From Primula veris (taxonomy: Eukaryota; Streptophyta; Magnoliopsida; Ericales; Primulaceae): DNA of 64,000 bases. The stretch lies in the NCBI GenBank assembly GCA_963682055.1, contig OY821749.1:32867631-32931630 (forward strand), read 5' to 3'. This document shows, piece after piece, positions 1-11,104 of the stretch; the first letter of the stretch is position 1; every line of letters starts with the position of its first letter. A program made the position numbers and the translations under genes. Under the pieces are notes generated by a model, which searched no databases, was not told the origin of the DNA, and saw only the letters and a list, made by a program, of their open reading frames with translations.

Positions 1-26
1 TGGCAAGTGGGACAACAAAATAAAAG

Positions 27-518
27 GTGAAAATTGAAAACAGGGGTAAATTAGCAAAAGTGGTTTTGGTCGAAACAGGTAGAGGGGAAGACGAATCTAG
101 TAGCGGCGGATGTAGCGGGGGTAGAAGATCGAGTGGAGGTCGACCCCCGACTACAGATCAGGGTCCGGGTCCGAGTTCAAGCGGTCATGGTCGTCGTGCT
201 TCTTTTGCTGGGCCGGACTACGTTCAGGATGATGTTCCGTTGGATCATCATAGACAATCATTTGGGTCGTACGACAGTTGGAGTCGAGGATTGACACTTA
301 CATCCCACGAGCGTGCTCCGCATCCAGAATCGCAGCATCGACAGAGACGTCGTCCGGAGCTAAACGAAATCGAAGAGTCTATTGAGCCGTCATCGGATAG
401 ATTAACATCGGCGGAAAAGATGCTCCCTACGTCCAACTTTAAAGGATTTACTCGTTACAAAAAAAAAAAATGCACATTTGTGTTTTTTGTATTTGATTTC
501 TATATGTTTGATTGGTAA
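27..518 (+). pseudogene. Unidentified coding-like fragment
   Basis: An open frame of about 160 codons with higher GC than its surroundings up to about position 430. It has no ATG near its 5' end: the frame opens with GTG after a TAA, and the first in-frame ATG is near 419. The peptide is low-complexity, rich in Ser, Gly and Arg at first and then acidic and Glu/Ser-rich (for example NEIEESIEPSS). It runs into a poly-A run at 460-471, after which the codons look random. I do not recognise a family. It may be an internal exon or a transposon-borne scrap; nothing shows that it is expressed. Confidence 0.25.
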
Positions 519-544
519 GTTTTATTCTTACCTGAGTTGGAATA

Positions 545-640
545 TTATAAATTCGTAAGTTTAATTTGATTCGTATGTTTGATTTGTACGTTATAAATTC
601 GTAAGTTTAATTTGATTCGTATGTTTGATTTGTATGTTTG
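545..640. repeat. 46-bp tandem repeat, two copies
   Basis: A unit beginning TTATAAATTCGTAAG occurs at 545 and again at 591, about two copies with a 46-bp period. It lies between the coding-like fragment and the left LTR of the copia element. Confidence 0.7.
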
Positions 641-702
641 TAAAAAATATTCTGTATTTTAATTGATAGGACCAATATTGAGTTTTTACGAAATGCAGGG
701 AC

Positions 703-917
703 TGTTGTAGGATATTATTGTCCATCTTGGGCCTTACTTTATTGGGCCTCTATTGGGCTTTCCTAGCATATGTAACCCTACCTTCTATTATATAAAGAAG
801 GTTAGGGGGTCTCTTGATGTAACTTCCCTACACTTATCAATGAATAAAAGACGACTCTTTTATCTCTCTATACTTGTATCTCCATATCTATATATCTAGC
901 TAATATGTCACACAACA
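703..917 (+). repeat. 5' LTR of copia element A
   Basis: Begins TGTTGTAGG and ends CACACAACA. A TATA-like TATATAAA lies at 789-796, followed by a pyrimidine-rich leader. The next bases, CGTTATCAGCAC from 918, occupy the primer-binding position; they are the same in element B. Confidence 0.9.
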
Positions 918-1433
918 CGTTATCAGCACTTTGCTCGCGGAGAATAGTATATACGCTCGCGGATATTGGAGATTTTTGGTAAACGCACGGATATTGGGTA
1001 TTTATAAACCTTGAGGTTTATCCCGGATTTAATTAGGTTATTGATATATCGACCTTCACCAAAATACGAGACGTACGGTACATTTTTTTTATATACCTAA
1101 CTGCATGATATAACTATTGCACGTTGGCAGTGTTAGATTTTTAATAGTACTGTTACCTTGCCTATACAGCCATTTACTGTACCGGATGTTGAGTTGCATG
1201 CTAGTAACCATAAAATATGATATTGGATGATCATATTTCATAGTACCAAATTTACAGTATAAAACTCTCGACCTGTTAATTGCAAGTTGCATGTTCATTG
1301 AAAATAAATTTATTGTTTCATGCTACTGGATCTATTAAATTGAAATTAGAGGCAGACATAATCAAGTTATATGTTATCATAACTTTTGAGGATAATATAG
1401 TTTACACCGCCCAACCAAACAACTATCCCATGG

Positions 1434-1712
1434 ATTGATTGATAATCTTAAATAGATTTGATTTGATATGTTAGAATCTTCATGAATTGATTGATAATCT
1501 TAAATAGATTTGATTTGATATGTTAGAATCTTCATGAATTGATTGATAATCTTAAATAAATTTGATTTGATATGTTAGAATTTTCATGAATTGATTGATA
1601 ATCTTAAATAGATTTGATTTGATATGTTAGAATCTTTATGGATAGATTGATAATCTTAAATAGATTTGATTTGATATGTTAGAATCTTTATAGATTGATT
1701 GATAATCTTAAA
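1434..1712 (+). repeat. 52-bp tandem repeat, five to six copies
   Basis: The string GATAATCTTAAA recurs at 1441, 1493, 1545, 1597, 1649 and 1701, an exact 52-bp period. Units differ by a few substitutions. It lies in the untranslated leader of element A. Element B has only one diverged unit at the equivalent place (about 30800). Confidence 0.92.
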
Positions 1713-4700
1713 TTCATTTGTTTATAACACCAAATCTACTGCATGATTAGATAGATCCTAAAATATATTTACTGCATGTTTATATATATATGTGGTTAAT
1801 ATAGACAGGTACAATCTATATTTAATTTATTGCCATGTTTATGATATGATAATTTGCGAAATCATATATTTTCACATTTAAGTTGGAAAAATTATGAACC
1901 TTCCCCAACTAGGCTCACCTATTTGGATACGATGTCTAGGAAAGATATAGGCGGAAGTCGATATCCTAATGAGGTCGGGTTTTAAGTGGCATTCGTGCCC
2001 TCCACCCTCACCGTCTTTCCTGGTCGTTTTTCAAGTAGAGCTACCGAAAGGGGTTGACTAAATAATAATTTCCCCGAGTGTGTTTATATAGTGATGTATG
2101 TTTCGCCGAATTGGTGTTTCAGTATCGACCCGTCGTTCTATCAATGAAAACCGATTCACATGAGAAGCAAAACTAATATTTTCGAACCTGTCGTTTCGAA
2201 AAAAAAGTTTGTGCTTGTGCAAACCATAAACATATAAACCAGTCGTTTTATATGATAAATAATCCAGAACTCCCAACACATGTTGGATGCCATCTATGAT
2301 GAGAAAATTCGCAAAACATACTTGCGAAATGACTGTTTAGACGTGATGTTATTCCGTCACCACATGTTAGTCACCCTGATGTGTGAAAATTTGATGCCCA
2401 AAATTTTTTTGGATGCCATCTTTGATGAGTAAAACACGAGTTTGTTGTTACCCTCAGGATGAATGCTAAGGCGTTTGATTTTATTCCGCCGCCACATTTG
2501 AGACGTGATGACGTCTATGGTGAACAAATGTCTGAAATTGACATATTGGAGAAATCCTTCACCAAAATACTAGCTTGGAAATTGTATTCCATAAGCAGTA
2601 TCGTGAATTTATATTCACCATGTTCCTTTATCGCCCATCTGTTATTGGATAAGAAAATTACCCCGGTGAGTAGTTTTAATCCTATTGGGTCAATGGCGAA
2701 ATATTAATGCTCTTCGTGTACATTTTTTTTTTCACGAATCGAGAACCGAGACAAGTGTTATTTGTCTCGAACTATCGCGATCCCGATGAATCGCTTAGCC
2801 AAGCGAGATTTTAGACAATCGTCGAAATCGAAACCTGTGGCTCCAAGACAGTAATTGAAAGGAACAATATGGGCCGTTGTCACAAAGTAAGAGATGATGC
2901 TCAAGGAGCCAACTCTATGCTATAAAGACAACGGTCATGCACGGTTACTCCTTAAATAGTTCACAACTATTATAAAGGTGGAAAAACCGATGTTAATGTG
3001 GTTAAAGTTAATTGAAAGGAAACTATTGAGACCCCCGATTTTGTGGCTCAAATGAGTTTGATACCTTTCTTTACTGATTTTGATAAATCATTGAGCCATT
3101 TTTTCGCTCATCTGGATTATGTTTTCCATTTGGATTATTATTTTTCCATTTGGACCATACTTTTGGATTATGGTTTGCCTGTTTATGAAATTTCTCGAAA
3201 TAATTTAAAGTGTTATTGAGCAAATTCCTTTGAAAAATGTGACCAAAGTTTAAATTATGAAATTTTAGGCAATACTTGTGGTGTATTTGGTTTTTTGGAA
3301 ATAGTGGGTAACAGTGTACCATATAATTTCACCAACTACTTGCCTAAAAGAGCACTCAGTGACAACGATTCTGGACCTATCGTTCCAAAATCGAAATCTT
3401 TGGTAAAGCCAAATTGATTTGTCAAATATGAGGCGTTATACTCATGCAGGTCCTGTCGTACCTTGTTGAGTTATAAAATATTCGAGAAAACCAGTGTTAT
3501 CTGGTAATAGCTCATGAAAGAAATGAAATTTCTTTACATAGCCTCCACTCAAAAACGTATTTTAGAGGAGTTGAAATGTCTTTCAAGTGGTTGCTACCAC
3601 ATTCTTTAAAGCATTCAAAGTTACCTTATCATTTCGCCTGTCATCGAATGATAAATGATTTAGATGCTAAGACATGATTGTCTGTACTATTATTCGCCTG
3701 TCGTCGATTGATAAGAGCATTTTGATATTATGGCATTGACCGGATGAGATATTACCGGGTCAAAAGACGATCCTTGATTTATAATCACATAGCATTTGGA
3801 TTCTCTCTGAGAATATATTTCGCGATTAATCCGAAATTCATGCCATTAATGCTCAAATTTGAAAGACTAGTATGTGTAAAGATCACGAAATGAACTCGTA
3901 GAATTCTTGCAAAGAATTGAAGGAGTTATTGTGGACTTATCCAACCATAAGACGGACCATAAATATAAATGGTTATGGTTGATGCATCGACAATATGGTC
4001 ACATTTTAATGTTGTCCACATAAATGCAGCACTTTCCAAACTATTAGCCCTATCATTAAGTTGATGGCTCATGATTCGGATTATCCTGAAAAGTCTAGTC
4101 GACTTGATAATTCCGAAGAGTAATAATCGAAATTTCGATTTGAATTACTTGAATTTGGAAATTGAAATTGAACATCCTGTCGATTATGTTCAGACCCAAA
4201 TGGACTCATGGAAAGTTTGATGATGCTACTGCAAATGATTGCACGCATTTCTTGGTTTTGCGCACCAAGATTTATATTTTCGTGTGGGGTTATGCTATTT
4301 TGCTGCATTGGTCCGTTATGAGGCCCATAGACACTCAAACACCATATGCGTACCAGCTGGTTACTGGTTATGAGCCAGAAGTCTCATATTAACGCGTGTT
4401 TAGAGTGATTAATTAATATTTTGATTGAGCCGCTCTAGCGTTCAAAATATGGACCTCTGAAGGGGAGATAAGTCGATTATGAATCTCCTGCCTATCATTT
4501 GATAGAGTAACCTTGGCAAGCGATCTCTTTACCGCATGATATGCGAAAGTGACATCGCTAAGACTGTTCTCCCCGTCGTTAGGGGGAGATTTGCACGCTA
4601 CCGTTGATAAGGAACGACGTGAAATAACATGACATAACCCACTCAGTCTTATCTTGATCCCCAAAACTGTACTTAGTGATAAGTAAGTGCATAGACTCCC

Positions 4701-6516
4701 TCAAGTCTAACTAAATGCCAAACGCATTTAATGACTTTATGAGATGTCACGAGATCATTTATACCTGCTGCAAAATGCTTGCAAGGATAGACGTCCCTGT
4801 CGGACGCCGTGTTCCTGTCGTAACACGTTGCTTTGGCCGAACCCGCCAAGCAAACGACGCTGCCGTCGGCCGTCAGTCTGTCATCCTTCCCAAGATATGA
4901 GGAAGTTGACCGGTTCTTAATTCGTTCAGCCCCAGAGGTGGTGAACTGAAACTCGTTTGTCGCACAAGATTATAAAGGATCAAGGAGATGTGTGATTTCC
5001 TCCTCATCCTAAGAATCTCGAAATATCTGTCGATCATGATATCTTAGACGATATTGAAGCGAAACGAGACTGTCATTGATTACTTGTTCATATATTCGGT
5101 GACGACTGATAATATGAACAAATTATGACAGGGAACCATGTACCGTTGCCTGAAGTCAACGGAGAATAGACTGTACTAATGGAAACTTGCAATCCAAGTA
5201 GACTCCTTAGCGAAAGTGTGTTCGGACCTGTAGCTCCAACACCACCAATGTTAAACGAGTTCGTTTATTTGGTTATTCGTAAGGAAAATTGATGAGAATA
5301 ATGAGATTGTAGAATGCTCGCCTAGTAGCGCAAGGCTTCTCTCACACCTTGGAATTGATTACGAGATGGTTGATTTCCTCGTAATGGACGTTATAACAGT
5401 CCCCTACTTTATCAGTTTAGTAGTTTCCGAAAAACTGATTATGCAGCATGCAATTGTGGTCACGGTTTTATCTCTATGGGGATTTAGACAGAGATATAGA
5501 TGAAGGTCCCTGTGTGACTTCATGTACTTGAATCAAGTAGTTCCTGACCACGGAACACGATCTCAATTGACTGAGACGTTCACTATATGGATTAATATAA
5601 TCCGAGCGGATGTGGTATACCGCCTAAGTGAGTACTTGATCAGCTTGGGATACTTGAACAAGTATTAAGCCCTTGCGTGTTTTATTACGCGATCCATTTT
5701 TTTGGATTTGCCTTCGAGATGAATGATCTTGGGAAGAAACGGTAGTGACTCGACCTGATGATCGAGTCCCGTAAATATTGAATTTAAGTCCATGATGCAA
5801 ACTACACCTAGAAGGTGTTATGACGTTGTAGTCATCATGACGCTAAGTCGTCAGATTCTCCCATGATCGTTCGATCACTAGACATTGATATAGACCAGTC
5901 CGTCCCTGATGTGACGATGAAGAGATATTGAACCATGATGTTCATATCTAAATACAATAAGCGCATTATTGTACTTGGTCTAATGTGCTAGGATGAACAT
6001 CTCGTCTGCTGTGAATGGTATAGCTCGACACATCATCGCGCTAACACGCTGCCATCAAAATGGCATAAAAGACATTTTCCCATTACCTTAAGGTAACTGT
6101 GGATGAGGGCTTGTCTTATCCCATTTGCGTCATCGAGTGTACCTACCCCCTTCGGTACTCGAATTAACGCAACCCTTTTTCGGTTATACCGATGCTGGTT
6201 ACTTATCAGACCCGCATAAGGGATATTCCTAACATGGCATGTCTTTACCATTAGGAATAAGGCAATATCTTGGAGGTCTTGGAATGACTCCAAACGAATA
6301 ACTCTGATCTACTCGTGCTCAATGAGACGACTAGAGAGTGTATATGGCTTCGAGCTCGTATTAGCCATATTTGAATTACATATGCTCTGTCTCATGATCC
6401 AGATAAAACACTTGTCTTATTTGAGGACAACTTGTTGTTATCGATTAAGAGAGACATTACTAGATTATGCTATTTAGCATTTCTTGCCGAAATAAATCTT
6501 CACATATGAAGTTTAA

Positions 6517-6891
6517 GAGCATCCTGTCGAATGCTCGGTTTTTTCCACGTTATATTTTCTTGCATATAGTCGTGTGCAAGTAAATGAGGCATCCAGTCGA
6601 ATGCTCGTACTCTTTATTCGAATATGAAATCATTGCACCCAGTCGTGTGCAAGTGAGGGGGAGCATCCAGGTGAATGCTTATTGCACTAATTACTACTTA
6701 GTCGAAATCCTCGTACCCTGTCGTGTGCAAGTGAGGGGGAGCATCCAGTCGCATGCTCGTGTACTCTTTTTGTCCTTAGACCAAGGTTTTTTTCCCACTG
6801 GGTTTTCCTTGACAAGGTTTTTAGCGAGACACGTTCCTATCATATCTCACTTAAGATTGCCGAAATTAGGGGGAGTATCCTGTTGTATACT
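6517..6891 (+). repeat. Array of eight short hairpins near the 3' end of element A
   Basis: Eight inverted repeats lie at 6517-6536, 6559-6580, 6589-6604, 6633-6652, 6662-6679, 6713-6728, 6739-6758 and 6874-6891. Stems include GAGCAT/ATGCTC, TTGCAC/GTGCAA and AGTAT/ATACT. The 8-nt loop is nearly constant, CC(T/A)GTCG(T/A), with CCAGGTGA, CCAGTCGC, ATAGTCGT and CCTGTTGT as variants. They sit after the RNase H remnant and before the polypurine tract. The same set recurs in element B at about 35409-35782. Confidence 0.85.
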
Positions 6892-7266
6892 TCTTACCAC
6901 TGTGTACTCTTTTGTCCTTCGACTAGAGATTTTTTCCCACTGGGTTTACTCTAGCAAGGTTTTGATGAGGCACCTGTTTTGTGGTTGATCCCTACGACTA
7001 CCATTGTTGCACTCTTTTTCCTTCGACTAGAGATTTTCCCATTGGGTTTGCTCTGGCAAGGTTTTGATGAGGCACACTGTTTTGTGGTTAGTTACTTACA
7101 TGATATTTCGGCCTATATCATTCGGCTACACAGTTTCTCCTAGGTACCGGTTTTGTCCCACACTGGGTTTTCCGGCCCTAAGGTTTTTATGTGTTTAGCA
7201 TTGCGAATGAACTCGATTCAGATCGACAACATGAAGACGAAGAAATCAAGACGTCCAAAGGGGGAG

Positions 7267-7481
7267 TGTTATAGGATATTATTGTCCATCTTGGGCCTTA
7301 CTTTATTGGGCCTCTATTGGGCTTTCCTAGCATATGTAACCCTACCTTCTATTATATAAAGAAGGTTAGGGGGTCTCTTGATGTAACTTCCCTACACTTA
7401 TCAATGAATAAAAGACGACTCTTTTATCTCTCTATACTTGTATCTCCATATCTATATATCTAGCTAATATGTCACACAACA
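7267..7481 (+). repeat. 3' LTR of copia element A
   Basis: By eye identical to 703-917 except for G to A at its sixth base (TGTTAT instead of TGTTGT). It follows the polypurine tract ending at 7266. Confidence 0.9.
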
Positions 7482-7640
7482 GTTTGGTTATAATTGAGTT
7501 ATAACCAAACAATGATAACTCAATTTTTTAATCATAACCAAACAATGATAACTCAATTTTTTAATTATAACCAAACACATTTAATGATAACCAAACAATG
7601 ATAACTCAATTTTTTTATAAAACGGATAAAATATCAACAA
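7482..7640. repeat. 33-bp A/T-rich tandem repeats
   Basis: ATAACCAAACAATGATAACT starts at 7501 and 7534 (33-bp period), with a shortened and a further copy at about 7567 and 7589. An inverted partial copy (TTTGGTTATAATTGAGTTAT) lies at 7483-7502. Confidence 0.75.
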
Positions 7641-8002
7641 CCCCAATTTTTATTGGTGATTTGGGCAAACAAACTAATTAAAAAACATAATTTTATAAAA
7701 ACCCCTAATTTTCAAAACGGGTAAATATTAATAAAACGTAACAATTTTTATTTTTCTCAATCAAAACAAATAACCATCATAACCAAACCATTAGTAATAA
7801 ATATCTAAATAACACAAATTTAAATAAAAATCCTAATTTTTTTATTAAATGGGACAAATATCAACAATTATTATAATTTCTATAATTAATATAAACAAAC
7901 AACAAACAATTATATATACCTAAGTGAATTATGAATTTGCATATTTTATATATTTTTTACTATTTTACAAATTGAAATTACAAAAAAAAAAATAAAAAAA
8001 AA
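7641..8002. other. AT-rich non-coding stretch
   Basis: Very A-rich sequence with no open frame, no recognisable element end and no RNA gene that I can see. Confidence 0.5.
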
Positions 8003-8005
8003 TAC

Positions 8006-8116
8006 ATGCAAACCGTAAAAAAAATCTACGGTTTGCAAAAATACATGCAAACCGTAGATTTTTTTTACGGTTTGCATGTATTTTTGCAAACCGTAGATTT
8101 TTTTTACGGTTTGCAT
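8006..8116. repeat. Perfect 51-bp-arm palindrome plus a further hairpin
   Basis: Arms 8006-8056 and 8066-8116 are exact reverse complements around a 9-nt centre (GATTTTTTT). Each arm contains smaller hairpins built from TACGGTTTGCA and TGCAAACCGTA separated by A8 or T8. A further hairpin of the same type follows at about 8128-8155. The transcript would fold as a long duplex. It may be the centre of a foldback element or a small-RNA source; no coding potential. Confidence 0.9.
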
Positions 8117-8213
8117 AAAAACACAGTAAACCGTAGATTTTTTTTACGGTTTGTGCGTTTTTTCAGAAAAAGTGTAGTATAAAAATCCAACCTCAAGAAG
8201 TTTATGGGGAATA

Positions 8214-8470
8214 CTCATTGGAAAAACATATTTATTTATTTTATCATTTTACAGTTTATTTCTGTAGAATTTACGTTCACTATTATATATTAATTTGTAA
8301 TACATCAAATATTTACGACCACATTTTAAGAACTTTGCTAATTACATTTAGAAAGATAAATTATGGGGTTCACTAGTCCCAACTCAGATTCATATCCTAG
8401 AACTAATTTACTTTTATTTTATTTTATTTTATTATATATTAGACAAATTAGTATTTGATAAATTAAAAAC
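8214..8470. repeat. Dispersed repeat shared by NLR flanks
   Basis: The block starting ATACTCATTGGAAAAACATA (about 8214) recurs, with small differences, at about 9405, 25400, 26870 and 49060, always in sequence flanking the NLR copies. No open frame. Confidence 0.7.
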
Positions 8471-9410
8471 AATATAATGGGAAAAAACAGAGCAATAAAC
8501 GCATGAGTGGACTAAGGTGTAGGTGTGGCCCACTATTTTTATTTTTATTCACCCAATAAAAACATATCATAAACAAGAAAAAAAACTGTTTTGACCATCG
8601 TTAAATTGATATAAAAAATAATATATCCCAATAAAAATCCAACATTAAAAGGGAAAATCCTTAAATTGGAATTTATAAGTTAAACTAATAAAAAGCGAAG
8701 CCTAATAAAAACCTAACACATAAATGAAAAACTCTAGTTAATTACCCTTAAAACAAACCAACACAAACACTCCATGGTCTATAATTAGTATCACGAGTAA
8801 TTAACATTATTTTTTATGTTACATAGAAAACGGTATGTCGTTTCAATTATCCGGTTAACTAAATGAATTAGATATCGTTGTTTTTTTTTCTTTTTTGGGA
8901 CTTTGGTACGGTTTGGGTACGACACAATCACGCGACGCGAATGCTATCACTTGTAAATATAATATAAAATTGTTTCTAACAAAATTTAAGGATAAATATA
9001 CATTTTTACCATTAAAAAAACATTTTGACATTTGAATAATTTTTATTCCTCGTAATGCAACTAGATTGAAACTTCGTCCCAATTTATCGGGACAGTATTT
9101 TTTTTGGGTGTTCCAATTTATTGAGGCACCTTTTTAAAATATAAACAAATTTTTTGTTACTTTCCACATTATACCCTTTTTCAAACATAACATAAAAATA
9201 ATGAAACAACAAGTAGGGCAAAAAAATCAATTTAAGTCAAAAAATAATAATATAATCATGATGTTCACTCTTTTGATTCATTCTAGTTAATAATATAATA
9301 ATTTAAGTATTACGGAATGAATTACAATCACAATTCACAAGTAAAATTCAGTATAAATAAAAGGAGGAACCATGGCCCACCAATATTAACCACAGTTTAT
9401 GATAATAGAA
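8471..9410. repeat. Orphan copy of the NLR1 upstream flank
   Basis: This stretch matches 24461-25372, which lies upstream of NLR1, over about 0.9 kb with scattered substitutions; for example GCATGAGTGGACTAAGGT occurs in both. No NLR exon lies next to it here. It contains a diverged Stowaway-like fragment (near 9075-9130, CCAATTTAT...GGGACAG) also seen at about 25020 and 48790. Confidence 0.7.
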
Positions 9411-10084
9411 AAACATATTTATTTATTTTATCATTTTACAGTTTATTTCTGTAGAATTTACGTTCACTAGTATATATAAATTTGTAATACATCAAATATT
9501 TACGTCTACGACCATATTTTAAAAACTTCGCTAATTACATTTAGAAAGATCAGTTGAAATGGGGTTAACCGGTTGAAGATCTAGTCCCAACTTATATTCA
9601 TATTCTAGAACTAATTTACTTTTATTTTATTTTATTATATATTAAACAAATTAGTTTTTGATAAATTAAAAACAAATATTACAATACAATAAAAACTCAA
9701 ATAAAAATATAAAACCCTAGTGCAAAATATCCTAAATTTAAATATCGAACCTTGATCACGATATTCTAAAAGGCATTGTATAGAAAACATATACGGAGTA
9801 GTATATAAAACTTGCCAAAATGTATGAAACATATATTTATTTTGGATTTAAATGTTAGTATTACATATACCGAGGATCAATTTAGAAAGAATTGTAAGAT
9901 AATATTGAAAACATATGTAGTCAATTGAAAGCGAAAAGAATGAGTTGGGCTGATTTAACATTAATGTGTAGATAATTTGAGAGGGCGGTTGACACTGATA
10001 CCTCATTTGCACAAACCCTAGATCTAAAACAGAGTTTGTTTCCTACATAAAATGTTTGTACTATAGTAATTCAAGTTATATTAC
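9411..10084. other. NLR-flank repeat mosaic, non-coding
   Basis: Repeats the 8223-8470 block from 9411. Its 9745-9870 part matches 51590-51720 (both contain GGCATTGTATAGAAAACATA). No gene seen. Confidence 0.55.
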
Positions 10085-10270
10085 AGGTCTAGTTAGGGCG
10101 TGGAATCGGGACGGGACACGACCCGAAAAGCTTAAACATGTGTCCCGATCCGATAGTTTTTGGATGTCATTTAAAAGTCCCGATCCCGACCCGAAAATGA
10201 TCGGGTCTCGATAATATGGATTCCCGATATTTCGGGATCTCGAAAGGTCGGGACGGGATTTCCTGATACT
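10085..10270 (+). mobile_element. hAT-like non-autonomous element end
   Basis: Starts TAGGGCGTGGAATCGGGACG near 10095 and contains repeated GGGACGGG, CCCGATCC and CGGGTCTCG motifs, typical of the subterminal repeats of plant non-autonomous hAT elements. I could not find the other terminus or an 8-bp duplication, so it is a fragment or its right end is diverged. Confidence 0.45.
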
Positions 10271-11104
10271 TCATACTTCTAAAAAAAATTGTTAAAAAGT
10301 CACAACATAACTAGCAATTTTGTTAAAAAGTTCGTTGTATTTAAACTAAATCAAAACGTGGGACAATATTATGTTGATACTGTATTCGTTTATAAGATTA
10401 ATTATCAAAAAAGACAACTAATTATAATTATTTTTAAGAAAAAATAAAAAATAACATAATTCAAACTAAAAGGAAGAATAAAATGTTATAATTTTAGTTA
10501 TTTAAGATTAAGATGAATACACAACATATGAAACAAAAACCTCATACAGAAGTAAAAGTGTGTTATTTAGTAAATAGATTAGATGTGAAAGTAAGTTTAT
10601 TTTTTTTAATAAATATAAACTGGTATTATTCATAATAAGATATGAAACTTAAGCTAAACATTTATCAGGAGTAAATAAGCAAAATAACAAGAATATATAT
10701 ATATATATATATATAGTGGGAAAGAAAGAAAGACTTGAAACTTACAAGTTAGGAACTGAGGAGGAGAATCCAAACCAAACACATAAAACACTCGCTAATA
10801 TTTTGTTATGTTATACACCAATTAAATTTTGTTATTCTGGTCTTTGAATTTCAGAAATAAATCGTAAATCAATATAATGGGGGAAAGAGTGAATAAGGAA
10901 AAGTAATGGGAAAAGACAGAGCAATCAAAAATATGGAAATGAAGCTACAAAGAAAAGACCAAAAAGTCAGTGTGTGGTACTTTCTGATAATCTTCGAATG
11001 GGTCCACTGGGCAAATGTTAGCTCAATAATGTAATAAACATTTATTTAGTACTACATCAATCTATACTTTTTTTATTATTAATTAAGTTTAGACTACAAC
11101 TTTT
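10271..11104. other. Non-coding, with a block shared by three NLR flanks
   Basis: AT-rich. 10670-10930 (ending in ATGGAAATGAAGCTACAAAG) matches about 28000-28260 and more distantly 50740-50950. An (AT)n run lies at about 10697-10714. No gene seen. Confidence 0.5.

Larger units (their letters stand above)
703..7481 (+). mobile_element. Ty1-copia LTR retrotransposon A, coding-dead
   Basis: A complete LTR element with 215-bp LTRs at 703-917 and 7267-7481 that differ at one base by eye. A polypurine tract (AAAGGGGGAG) lies just before the 3' LTR. The order gag, integrase, reverse transcriptase, RNase H identifies the Copia superfamily. Remnants are a UBN2-like gag near 2459-2660, with a frameshift before KQYREFIFT; an integrase end near 4169-4400 (TGYEPEVSYLRVF); an RT piece near 5715 (FEMNDLGKK); the RT/RH linker near 5860 (MIVRSLDIDIDQ); RNase H near 6185-6225 (GYTDAGYLSDPHK); and the ECIWLR motif near 6335. 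All are broken by stops and frameshifts, so the element encodes no usable polyprotein. The near-identical LTRs mean it moved recently, presumably using proteins from another element. I see no target-site duplication (GGGAC against GTTTG). Confidence 0.92.

Noticed and set aside
6517..6891. CRISPR-like array
   Set aside because: The repeated part is an 8-nt loop with changing stems inside a plant retroelement; there are no conserved repeats with unique spacers and no cas genes.
6584..6988. 134-codon plus-strand frame near the 3' end of copia element A
   Set aside because: It spans the hairpin array and repeated TTTTTCCCACTGGGTTT blocks; no protein family is visible.
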